From: Salaquimonas sp. | GTDB lineage: Bacteria; Pseudomonadota; Alphaproteobacteria; Rhizobiales; Rhizobiaceae | Length of the DNA stretch: 64,000 nt | NCBI GenBank assembly: GCA_022340185.1 | Contig: JAJDOK010000032.1 | Coordinates: 23,188-87,187, forward strand | Direction: 5' to 3' | Shown here: one piece after another, positions 55,907-64,000 of the stretch | Layout: each line of letters begins with the position of its first letter | Position numbering within the stretch: position 1 is the stretch's first letter | The notes under the pieces: model-generated | What the model saw: only the letters and a program-made list of their open reading frames with translations | Database searches by the model: none | What the model was told of the DNA's origin: nothing | Program-made: the position numbers and the translations under genes

Positions 55907-55928
55907 GCCAGCTTTCATGAAGGCTGGC
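55907..55928 (-). other. Palindromic hairpin between the 57-aa ORF and aprM
   Basis: GCCAGC T TTCATGAA G GCTGGC. Confidence 0.55.
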
Positions 55929-55988
55929 GGCAATTCACCTTGTACGGCCCGGCCTCATTCGCTCGCGGGCCAAATGACACCGGAGCCC

Positions 55989-56162
55989 CTAGGGCCGCTT
56001 CGGCGTTTCGTATTCCGCTTCCTTGTGGAAGGGCTCCCAGATCGTCTCGTAGCCGACAAAGCCCTTTTCATTGGGCTTCATCTGGCGCGTCCTGAAATAG
56101 CGCGACTTGCCCTCGGGAACTTTCGGCGCCTGCTTTTTCTCGCTCGTCGATTTCTCGGCCAT
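55989..56162 (-). CDS. 57-aa ORF upstream of aprM, absent from the supplied ORF track
   Basis: MAEKSTSEKKQAPKVPEGKSRYFRTRQMKPNEKGFVGYETIWEPFHKEAEYETPKRP*; same strand as the apr operon. Confidence 0.65.
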   Translation of the reverse strand: MAEKSTSEKKQAPKVPEGKSRYFRTRQMKPNEKGFVGYETIWEPFHKEAEYETPKRP

Positions 56163-56264
56163 CGATTACCTCGGTAACGCCCATTCGATTGATAAAACGC
56201 AACGCCTGAACATACCGGTGTGCAAGTGATGTTACAACGAAAATGTTTTGATTTATCTATTGTT

Positions 56265-56294
56265 TTGATCGTATTGATCAGGTTAAACGATCAA
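56265..56294. promoter_or_regulatory. Candidate LysR-type operator in the lysR/apr divergent region
   Basis: TTGATCGT (56265-56272) N14 ACGATCAA (56287-56294), 8-bp perfect inverted repeat, with another TTGATC at 56274. Confidence 0.55.
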
Positions 56295-56299
56295 TTGTC

Positions 56300-57229
56300 A
56301 TGACACTGGATCAATTGCGGATTTTCGTTGCGGTTGCCGAACACGGCCATGTGACGCGCGCCGCCGACGCGCTGGGCCTGAGCCAGTCGGCGGCTTCCGC
56401 CGCCATCGCCACACTGGAGACGCGCTATCACGCAAGGCTGTTCGACCGCGTCGGACGCGGCATCCAGCTGACGGAGACCGGCAGGGTCTTCCTGCGCGAG
56501 GCACGTGCGGTACTCGACCGCGCCTCGTTGGCGCGCGCCGTGTTGCAGGACCTCGCCGGTTCGGCTTCCGGCTCGGTCGATATCGCCGCCAGCCAGACCA
56601 TCGCGACCTACTGGCTGCCGCGTCGCCTCGCCGCCTTTCATGCCGCCAATTCCGGCGTGCGCCTCAACGTGGTGATCCGCAACACCCATGACGTCGAGAC
56701 CGCTGTTGTCGACGGCAAGGTGAATGTCGGCCTGGTCGAGGGACCGACACGCCATCCGGCGCTGATCCGCCAGCATATCGACGACGACCAGTTCGTCCTT
56801 GTCGTCGCCGCCGACCAGAAACTACCCTTCGACGGCGCTGGCCGGCTAAACCTGCGCTCGGTGAGCTGGGTGATCCGCGAGGCCGGCTCCGGCACCCGTC
56901 TTGGCCTGGAGAATTTGGCGCAGCGCGCCGGTCTTTCCCTCGACGATCTCAACATCGCCTTGGTGCTACCTGGCAACGAGGCCGTGCGCGAAGCGATCGA
57001 AGCCGGCGCCGGCGCCACGATCATCTCGCGCCACGTCGTCGCCTCGGCCGTCGCCGCAGGCAGGCTGCGTGAAATTCCGATCGACCTGCCGCAACGCGAA
57101 TTCGCGCTGGTGCTGCACCGCGACCGCCACGAGACTCTGGCGCAAAAGGCGCTGGTCGACAGCCTCACGGCGGGCGCTGGAGCAATTCCAGGAAAAGTGG
57201 AAACCGGTTTTCCGTCCGGAATTGCGTAA
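56300..57229 (+). CDS. LysR family transcriptional regulator divergent from the apr operon
   Basis: MTLDQLRIFVAVAEHGHVTRAADALGLSQSAASAAIATLETRYHARLFDRVGRGIQLTETGR. Confidence 0.95.
   Translation: MTLDQLRIFVAVAEHGHVTRAADALGLSQSAASAAIATLETRYHARLFDRVGRGIQLTETGRVFLREARAVLDRASLARAVLQDLAGSASGSVDIAASQTIATYWLPRRLAAFHAANSGVRLNVVIRNTHDVETAVVDGKVNVGLVEGPTRHPALIRQHIDDDQFVLVVAADQKLPFDGAGRLNLRSVSWVIREAGSGTRLGLENLAQRAGLSLDDLNIALVLPGNEAVREAIEAGAGATIISRHVVASAVAAGRLREIPIDLPQREFALVLHRDRHETLAQKALVDSLTAGAGAIPGKVETGFPSGIA
57182..57225. repeat. Palindromic repeat element, family 1, overlapping the lysR 3' end
   Basis: GCAATTCC-a-GGAAAA gtggaaaccgg TTTTCC-gtcc-GGAATTGC. Confidence 0.75.
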
Positions 57230-57254
57230 AAAAAAGCTAGCGCAATGGATCGCG

Positions 57255-57599
57255 CTACCCGTCCGTCTTGCCGGTGTCGCGTGGCCTGGCCACGCCATAG
57301 GCCTGGGCAACCGGGAAGCGTTTCTCGTTCAGATCGATCTTCTCCTGCGCAGCCTCGACGGGATCGAAGCCTAGCGTCTCGGAAAACAGCAGCAGGTAGA
57401 TCAGGATGTCGGCCACTTCCGCGCGGACCTGCGCCAGCGCGTCTTCGCCAAGCGCCTCGTCGGACGGACGCCACTGGAAATGCTCCAGCAGTTCGGCTGC
57501 TTCCACGCTGACGGAAATGGCGAGGTCCTTGGGCGTATGGAACTGCTTCCAGTTCCGCTGATCGCGGAACTGCAGGATACGCTGCATCAACCGGTCCAT
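57255..57599 (-). CDS. MazG-like nucleotide pyrophosphohydrolase
   Basis: MQRILQFRDQRNWKQFHTPKDLAISVSVEAAELLEHFQW...EVADILIYLLLFSETLG. Confidence 0.9.
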   Translation of the reverse strand: MDRLMQRILQFRDQRNWKQFHTPKDLAISVSVEAAELLEHFQWRPSDEALGEDALAQVRAEVADILIYLLLFSETLGFDPVEAAQEKIDLNEKRFPVAQAYGVARPRDTGKTDG

Positions 57600-57641
57600 C
57601 GCCTTGCCGCCTCTGTGCACTGATATCAGTCAGTCTACGCT

Positions 57642-58562
57642 TCACTCGTAATAGAGCGAAACCGAATGTTTGGCTTCGGCGAAGAACAGCCAGCGCTCGA
57701 CGAACAGCCCGGCCAGCATCGCCACGAAGGCGAGCCCCAGCACCGGCGTGGCGAACTCCCACCATGCGACTGCCGCCGCGATGACGACCGGCAATGCCGC
57801 ACCGATGACAAGCGCGATGAAGCGCAATTTCGCGGCGTGCTTGCGCCCGATTTGGTGCACCATTTCGCGGGTGAGATAATTGCCGCCGGTATGCGGCCGC
57901 TCGAGCAGCCTGACCTCGCCGATCTTGCCGAGACCGGTGGCGCTGCCGCTGGTCATGCCGCGCGAGGCGAGGCTGGCGCCTGCCGCCCTTTGCCACCAGA
58001 CGATCTTGAGTGCCCAGGCGATGAGCAGAATGAGCATGGCGATGAGCGCGACCGGAATTTCACCGAGCGCCGAAGCCTTGCCGGCAGCGGCCACCAGCAG
58101 GAAGCCGCTTGCAAGCGAAAAGGCGAGATAGACGGCCGGCGTCAGCCAGCTATGCCAGTGCGGCACGGTCCTGAGCTGCGCATAGATCATCGACGTGGTG
58201 AAGACGGTCGCGATGCTGAACGCCGACACCGCCCAGCCGAGCCCCTGCGTCGGCAGATCGGTGAAAAGCCGCGCCAGCACGAAGATGCCGAACAGTGTCA
58301 GCGCGATGACCGACGCCACGCCTTCACGCGAAAGCCAGGACGAACGCCACTGGCTGAACGCCCGCCATGCGCGCTCCGGATGGCCGAGATGGAAAGTCGA
58401 CGACGCCAGGCCGATGACCGCCAGCGCCCCGGCAACCAGCGCAGTGAGGAAGAAGAACACCGGATTGTCGCTCAGCGGATAGCCGGCGCCAATCAGCGCG
58501 ACCGCGCCGAAACCGGCGCCGGACGTGACCGTGAACAGGATAACGGATATCGCCGGATGCAT
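57642..58562 (-). CDS. soeC: DmsC-type membrane subunit, probable sulfite dehydrogenase SoeC
   Basis: Multi-TM DmsC-like protein, last gene of a three-gene molybdoenzyme operon. Confidence 0.72.
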   Translation of the reverse strand: MHPAISVILFTVTSGAGFGAVALIGAGYPLSDNPVFFFLTALVAGALAVIGLASSTFHLGHPERAWRAFSQWRSSWLSREGVASVIALTLFGIFVLARLFTDLPTQGLGWAVSAFSIATVFTTSMIYAQLRTVPHWHSWLTPAVYLAFSLASGFLLVAAAGKASALGEIPVALIAMLILLIAWALKIVWWQRAAGASLASRGMTSGSATGLGKIGEVRLLERPHTGGNYLTREMVHQIGRKHAAKLRFIALVIGAALPVVIAAAVAWWEFATPVLGLAFVAMLAGLFVERWLFFAEAKHSVSLYYE

Positions 58563-58565
58563 CGC

Positions 58566-59309
58566 CTAACCCAGTTTCTCTAGCGCCTTGTCGAGCCAGC
58601 CGAGGAAACCGGTCGCCTCGAGCGATTCTGTTTGCTCGGATTGCTTCGGCGGCGTATTCGGACTCGTCTTCGCCCTCGGCGGCAGATATTTGTTGACCGG
58701 TCGCGTGCCCGCCTCCGGCATCAGGTCGAAGCCGCCGCGTTCGGCCACCATCTTCGATACGTCCGAATTCGGATCGCCCAGATCGCCATAATGGCGCGCA
58801 TGTGCCGGACACGTTCTGACACAGGCCGGCACGCGGTCGATCTCCGCCAGATTGTCATTGTAGATGCGGTCGATGCACAGCGTGCATTTCTTCATCACCT
58901 TTTCGACCGGGTCCATTTCGCGCGCGCCGTAAGGGCATGCCCAGGAGCACAGCCCGCAGCCGATGCACCGGTCCTCGTCAACCAGCACGATGCCGTCTTC
59001 GGACCGCTTGTAGCTGGCGCCGGTCGGGCAGACGGTGACGCAGGGCGCGTCCTGGCAATGCAGGCAGGATTTCGGGAAATGCACGATCTGCGCCGGACTG
59101 TCCTTCGGCGAGACCTCGAAGGTATGGATGCGGTTGAGCCAGGCGCCTTCCGGCTTGACGCCATAGGCGTCGACATCGCCGAGCGGCGCGCCGTAGCCGC
59201 CGGTATTCCATTCCTTGCAATTGACCGCGCAGGCATGGCAGCCGACGCAGATGTCGAGATCGATGACGAGGCCGAGCCTCTTTGTCGAAGGAGCGGGGAG
59301 AAGCGTCAT
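58566..59309 (-). CDS. soeB: 4Fe-4S ferredoxin-type subunit, probable SoeB
   Basis: Four Cys clusters (CVGCHACAVNC, CLHCQDAPCVTVC, CIGCGLCSWAC, CTLC...CVRTC); overlaps the soeA stop. Confidence 0.78.
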   Translation of the reverse strand: MTLLPAPSTKRLGLVIDLDICVGCHACAVNCKEWNTGGYGAPLGDVDAYGVKPEGAWLNRIHTFEVSPKDSPAQIVHFPKSCLHCQDAPCVTVCPTGASYKRSEDGIVLVDEDRCIGCGLCSWACPYGAREMDPVEKVMKKCTLCIDRIYNDNLAEIDRVPACVRTCPAHARHYGDLGDPNSDVSKMVAERGGFDLMPEAGTRPVNKYLPPRAKTSPNTPPKQSEQTESLEATGFLGWLDKALEKLG

Positions 59310-62269
59310 CGCGTCCACTCCTTTCCCCAAGTCACGTTTTCCGGCGGCTTCGGCAACGGATTCTCCTGCGGCGGAAACTGCGGCAGGCTCAGTTCATCGG
59401 GCGCTTCCGCCTTCTCGATCCGCACACGCAGGTCGAACCAGGCGGCCTGGCCGGTCACCGGATCGGAATTCGACCATCGCATCCCGTCGCCCTTGGGCGG
59501 CAGCAATTCGTTGATGAGATGATTGAGCAGGAAGCCCTTGCTCGCTTCCGGCGCACCCGGCTTCAGCGCCCAGGCGCCGCTGCGCTTGCCGATCGCGTTC
59601 CATGTCCACATCGTCTTGGGATTGACCGCGTCGGTACGCTTGACCGGCACGCGGATACGCCCGTGCGGCGAGATCACCCAGGCCCAGTCGCCATCCTTCA
59701 GCCCGGCGGAATCGCAGACCGCGCCCGGCACGAATAGCGGATTGGTGCCGTAAATCTGCCTGAGCCAGGCGTTTTGCGAACCCCATGAGTGATACATCGC
59801 CGCCGGGCGCTGCGTCAGCGCATGGAAGGGGAAGTCGCCCTCATCGATCGCCTCGCCCTCGAATGGCGCATACCAGTCGGGCAGCGGCTCGAAGCACCTG
59901 ATGATCTGCTCGCGATGGCTTTCCGGCGCCGCGGGCTGCACTTTGCCCTCGGCGGAAAGCTGGAACTTCCTGAGCGGCTCGAGATAGAGCTGGAACACGT
60001 TCTCGACGATCGAGTCCTGCACGCCGTGCTCCACCGCCCATTCCTGCCAGTCGCGGTTGGCATGGCGATAGTATCTCGTGTTTTCGGGCAGTTCGATTTC
60101 GAAGAAGCCGCCATGCTCGATATAGCGTTCGAGCTGGTCCTCGTTCGGTTCGCCACGACCGGTCTTGTCGCCGTCCTTGCCGCGCCAGCCGGCCAGCGGC
60201 CCGCGACCGGGTTTCCTCTCGTGATGGATGATATAGTCGGCATAGTCCTTGTAGCGCGGACTACCGTCTTCCTTCACCATGCCGGGAAAGCCCATTCTGG
60301 CACCGAGGTCGAGCAGTACCGACTGGAAGCCACGCACGTCGCGGTCGGGTTCCAGCACCGGCCACCTTATCGCATCGGCCAGCACGTCCGGTTCGCCGAT
60401 CGGGCGGTCGAGCAGCGAGATGCAGTCAAAACGCTCCAGATAGGTCGTGTCGGGCAGCACCAGATCGGCATAGGAGACCATCTCCGAATCGTAGGCGTCG
60501 GAATAGATGATCTTCGGGATGACATATTCGCCGTCCTCGTCCCTGTCGGACAGCATCTTCATGACGCCGGCCGTGTTCATCGACGAATTCCAGGCCATGT
60601 TGGCCATGTAGAGGAACAGCACGTCGACGCCGTAGGGATCGCGCGCATGCGCGTTCGAGATCACCATGTGCATCAGCCCGTGCGCCGATAATGGCGCGTC
60701 CCAGGAAAACGCCTTGTCGATGCGGACCGGCGTGACGCCATCTTCTTCGAGCAGCAGATCCTCGGGACCTTCGGGAAAGCCCAGATGCGGTCCCTGCAAT
60801 GGTTCGCCTGGCAGGTTGGGACCAAGATGCGGCTTGGGCTGCAGGCCCACCGGCCTTGGATAGGGCGGCTCGAAACGGAAACCGCCCGGCGTGTCGATCG
60901 ACCCGATCAGGATCTGCAACAGATGGATCGCCCGGCAGGTCTGGAAACCGTTCGAGTGGGCCGAGATGCCGCGCATGGCATGGAAGGAAACCGGCCGGCC
61001 GATCATCTTGTCATGCCGTTCTCCCTTCATGTCGGTCCAGGGCTGGTCGACGACGATTTCCTTTTCGAAAGCCGTCTCGGCGATTTCGGCCGCGATGCGC
61101 CGCGTCTGGTCGGCGGGAACGCCGGTCGTTTTCTCTGTCTCCTCCGGCGCAAGGCTCGCGTCGAGATAGCGCCGCGCCAGCAATTCGAACACCGGCACGC
61201 CTTCTCTCCCGCCATCGGGCCCGTCAGCGAGCTTGAACCGACCCTTCAGCGCCGGCTTCACGCCTTTCTTGTCGTAGGCGACAACCTTGTCGCCACCGCG
61301 CTCTGCGACCAGCGGCTTGCCGTCCTTGTCGCGCGCGAACAGGCCGTGATCGGCGGCGCCCTCGTCGTCGATCACCAGCCAGGGCGCGTTGGTGTAGCGG
61401 ATCAGATAGTCGAGATCGACTTTTCCCGATTTCAGCAGTTCATGGACGATCGACAGGACGAACAGCCCGTCCGTGCCCGGCGTCACACCGACCCATTCGT
61501 CGGCCACCGCGTTGTAGCCGGTGCGCACCGGATTGACCGCGATCGTCTTGACCCCGCGCTCCTTGAGACGCGAGAGACCGAGCTTGATCGGATTGGAATC
61601 ATGGTCTTCGGCAACGCCGAAGATGAGGAACAGCTTGGTCCGCTCCCAGTCGGCGGCGCCGAATTCCCAGAACGCCCCGCCGAACGTATAGACGCCGGCT
61701 GCCGCCATGTTGACCGAACAGAAGCCGCCATGGGCGGCATAGTTCGGCGTGCCGTATTGCTGGGCCCACCAGCTTGTCAGCGACTGGCTCTGGTCGCGCC
61801 CGGTGAAGAAGGCAAGCTTCTTGGGATCGCGCATGCGCACTTCGCCGAGCCATTCGGTGGCGAGCGTCAGCGCTTCCTCCCACTCGATCTCGCGGAATTG
61901 CCCGCTGCCGCGTTCTCCGGTCCGAAGCAGTGGCTTCCTCAGCCGCGCCGGCGAATAGTGTTGCATGATCCCGGCCGAACCCTTGGCGCACAACACGCCG
62001 CGATTGATCGGGTGATCGCGGTTGCCCTCGATATAGCGCACCTTGCCGTCGCGCAGATGGACGTTGATCCCGCAGCGGCAGGCGCACATGTAGCAGGTCG
62101 TGCGGGCAACACGGTCGGACACTTTCGGCGAAGCGTCGAGGCCACGCTCCTGCTCGCGATGCTCTCCCGTTCCTCGGCCCGGTCCGATCTCTTGCCCGGT
62201 CTCTTGTCCGGTCTGGCTCAAGAGCGCCTCTCCCTTTATGGTGCCCCGCCATCCTCGACGTGGCTTCAT
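59306..62269 (-). CDS. soeA: Molybdopterin oxidoreductase catalytic subunit, probable SoeA
   Basis: CYMCACRCGINVHLRDGKVRYIEGNRDHPINRGVLCAKGSAG; no obvious Tat signal; adjacent to apr/sat. True start may be downstream of 62269. Confidence 0.78.
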   Translation of the reverse strand: MKPRRGWRGTIKGEALLSQTGQETGQEIGPGRGTGEHREQERGLDASPKVSDRVARTTCYMCACRCGINVHLRDGKVRYIEGNRDHPINRGVLCAKGSAGIMQHYSPARLRKPLLRTGERGSGQFREIEWEEALTLATEWLGEVRMRDPKKLAFFTGRDQSQSLTSWWAQQYGTPNYAAHGGFCSVNMAAAGVYTFGGAFWEFGAADWERTKLFLIFGVAEDHDSNPIKLGLSRLKERGVKTIAVNPVRTGYNAVADEWVGVTPGTDGLFVLSIVHELLKSGKVDLDYLIRYTNAPWLVIDDEGAADHGLFARDKDGKPLVAERGGDKVVAYDKKGVKPALKGRFKLADGPDGGREGVPVFELLARRYLDASLAPEETEKTTGVPADQTRRIAAEIAETAFEKEIVVDQPWTDMKGERHDKMIGRPVSFHAMRGISAHSNGFQTCRAIHLLQILIGSIDTPGGFRFEPPYPRPVGLQPKPHLGPNLPGEPLQGPHLGFPEGPEDLLLEEDGVTPVRIDKAFSWDAPLSAHGLMHMVISNAHARDPYGVDVLFLYMANMAWNSSMNTAGVMKMLSDRDEDGEYVIPKIIYSDAYDSEMVSYADLVLPDTTYLERFDCISLLDRPIGEPDVLADAIRWPVLEPDRDVRGFQSVLLDLGARMGFPGMVKEDGSPRYKDYADYIIHHERKPGRGPLAGWRGKDGDKTGRGEPNEDQLERYIEHGGFFEIELPENTRYYRHANRDWQEWAVEHGVQDSIVENVFQLYLEPLRKFQLSAEGKVQPAAPESHREQIIRCFEPLPDWYAPFEGEAIDEGDFPFHALTQRPAAMYHSWGSQNAWLRQIYGTNPLFVPGAVCDSAGLKDGDWAWVISPHGRIRVPVKRTDAVNPKTMWTWNAIGKRSGAWALKPGAPEASKGFLLNHLINELLPPKGDGMRWSNSDPVTGQAAWFDLRVRIEKAEAPDELSLPQFPPQENPLPKPPENVTWGKEWTR

Positions 62270-62298
62270 CCACCAATCGTACTTCAGCAGGTGCTAAT

Positions 62299-63126
62299 AT
62301 GATAATCCACAAAATACAAGATTGGGATGACGCATACGCCAATATGCCTCACATACCCGGCGGCGAAACCTATCCGGAACAGTGGACGCAGAAAGCCACC
62401 CAATTCCGCGAAACCATGGTATCGGCCGGACGCGCCGAAATCGACCTTTCATACGGGCCGGGCGAGCGCAATTGCTGGGATCTTTTCCTTCCTGAAAGCA
62501 ATCCCAGGGGGCTGTTCGTCTTCATTCATGGCGGCTACTGGATGCGTTTCGACAAATCTTCCTGGTCATATGTAGCCGCTGGCCCACTGGCGCATGGTTT
62601 TGCCGTCGCCATGCCAAGTTATTCGCTGTGCCCGCAGGTCCGCATCCGCGACATCACGCGCGAGATCGGCGCGGCGATCGAAGCGGTGGCCGCGCGCATC
62701 GCCGGTCCGATCCTATTGGCCGGCCATTCCGCCGGCGGCCATCTCGTCTCGCGCATGCTCTGCGCCGATACGCCCTTGTCGAGTTCCACGCTTGGCCGCA
62801 TTGCCAACACGGTCAGCATTTCCGGCGTGCATGATCTGCGCCCGCTGGTTCCGCTTGAACTCAACGCAACCTTGCACCTCGACGCTGAGGAGGCGGCAGC
62901 CGAAAGCCCGGCCCTTCTCGAACCCGCCGGCGAAGTGAACCTGGTCTGCTGGGCCGGCGCGGCGGAACGTTCGGAATTCGTCCGCCAGAACGCGCTGCTT
63001 GCCAATATCTGGCGCGGTCTGCGCGCCAATACTTTATGCGTCGAAGAACCCGACCGCCATCATTTCAGCGTGGTCGAAGGACTGGCCAACCCGGAAAGTC
63101 CATTAATGACGACCCTCATGGACTGA
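62299..63126 (+). CDS. Alpha/beta hydrolase (kynurenine formamidase-like)
   Basis: FVFIHGGYWMRFDKSSWSYVAAG; ILLAGHSAGGHLVSRML. Confidence 0.85.
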   Translation: MIIHKIQDWDDAYANMPHIPGGETYPEQWTQKATQFRETMVSAGRAEIDLSYGPGERNCWDLFLPESNPRGLFVFIHGGYWMRFDKSSWSYVAAGPLAHGFAVAMPSYSLCPQVRIRDITREIGAAIEAVAARIAGPILLAGHSAGGHLVSRMLCADTPLSSSTLGRIANTVSISGVHDLRPLVPLELNATLHLDAEEAAAESPALLEPAGEVNLVCWAGAAERSEFVRQNALLANIWRGLRANTLCVEEPDRHHFSVVEGLANPESPLMTTLMD

Positions 63127-63159
63127 AATCAAAAATTTATACACATGCGGCCGGGGAGG

Positions 63160-63250
63160 ACGCCCCTCCGTGGTAGGGCAAGGATTTGACATCAAGAGGC
63201 GAAGAGCGAAGCGATCGGGACCGGAAAACCAGATCCGCTGGCCCGCGAAC
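63160..63250. repeat. Intergenic repeat family 2, copy C (with internal insertion)
   Basis: GACGCCCCTCCGTGGTAGGGCAAG ... GCTGGCCCGCGAACGGATG. Confidence 0.5.
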
Positions 63251-63285
63251 GGATGCCGGGACTGAGGTCTCGGTGGAAACAAAAA

Positions 63286-64000
63286 CTATTTCCCTGTAAA
63301 CACCGGCTTCTGCTTGGCGAGGAAGGCGGCGACCGCGTTCCTGAAATCCTCCGATTCGGTGAGCGGCTGCTGCGCCCTGGCCTCGAGCGTGATCGCATCC
63401 TGCAGCCGCATGCGCCCGACATGACGCAGCACCTTTTTGGCCGCGGTCTGCGCCAGCGGCGCGCCGGTCGCCAGTTTTTCCGCCCAGGCCGCTGCCTCCC
63501 CGACGGCCGCGTTCCTCGCCACCACCCGGTTGGCGATCCCCAGTCCGAGGCATTCGGAAGCAGGGATGCGTTTGCCTTCGACAATGGTCTCGAAGGCGCG
63601 CTGATAGCCCATGGCGTGCAGCAGGTGCCAGGTCGTGCCGCCATCGGGAATGAGGCCGATCGCGGCGAAGGCGAGATAGACCGATGCGTCCTCATCCATC
63701 ACCACCAGATCGCAGGTCATGGCGAGCGCGCCGCCGATACCCGCCGCCACGCCATTAACGGCGGCCATCCAGATCTTGGAACTGTCGGCGATACCCATCA
63801 GGAACGGCTTGTATTCGCTCTCGATCTGCTCGGTGATCGAAGGCGGCATCCCGTCGGACAGATCGGCACCGGCGCAGAACCCTTCGCCCGCGCCCGTCAA
63901 CACCACGACGCGGATGGCCTCGTCCTCGTTGACCGATTGAACCGCCTGAAGCAGTGCCGCGCGCAATTGCCCGTTGAAGGCATTGCGCACCTTCGGCCGG
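63286..64000 (-). CDS. Enoyl-CoA hydratase/isomerase family protein, 5' end beyond the window
   Basis: VVLTGAGEGFCAGADLSDG; frame stays open to the right edge. Confidence 0.92.
   Translation of the reverse strand, partial: RPKVRNAFNGQLRAALLQAVQSVNEDEAIRVVVLTGAGEGFCAGADLSDGMPPSITEQIESEYKPFLMGIADSSKIWMAAVNGVAAGIGGALAMTCDLVVMDEDASVYLAFAAIGLIPDGGTTWHLLHAMGYQRAFETIVEGKRIPASECLGLGIANRVVARNAAVGEAAAWAEKLATGAPLAQTAAKKVLRHVGRMRLQDAITLEARAQQPLTESEDFRNAVAAFLAKQKPVFTGK

Noticed and set aside
60785-62302. 505-aa plus-strand ORF opposite soeA
   Set aside because: Antisense shadow of the molybdoenzyme gene.

Overview
GC-rich chromosomal window from an alphaproteobacterium, most likely Rhizobiales/Hyphomicrobiales (inferred from gene content and order: xerD-aroK-aroB, cobS-cobT, aglEFGAK). 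The left ~43 kb is mostly housekeeping: secA (cut by the left edge), an L,D-transpeptidase, accA, xerD, aroK/aroB, a CorC/HlyC-type protein, bolA, cobS/cobT, yhhQ, rpmB, an SUV3-like helicase, fdxA, carD, an rpoH-type sigma factor, an M48 protease, UDP-glucose dehydrogenase, one tRNA-Arg(CCU), hmgA/maiA and an alpha-glucoside uptake operon with its LacI regulator. The most interesting part is 46.5-62.3 kb, a dense sulfur-oxidation locus: DUF1641-like repeat protein, SQR-like flavoprotein, TusA, DsrE-like protein, metallophosphoesterase, Sat, FKBP-type PPIase, an unknown ORF, AprA, AprB, AprM, a 57-aa ORF missed by the ORF track, a divergent LysR regulator, MazG and a SoeABC-type molybdoenzyme. 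It encodes two sulfite-oxidation routes (Apr/Sat and Soe) beside a sulfane-sulfur relay, with several uncharacterised small components. Non-coding signals include a preQ1-I-like leader before yhhQ, five consecutive hairpins before fdxA, a hairpin over the rpoH Shine-Dalgarno, two palindromic repeat families, and hairpins at several apr/sat operon junctions. All assignments come from reading sequence and translations; no database search or folding program was run.
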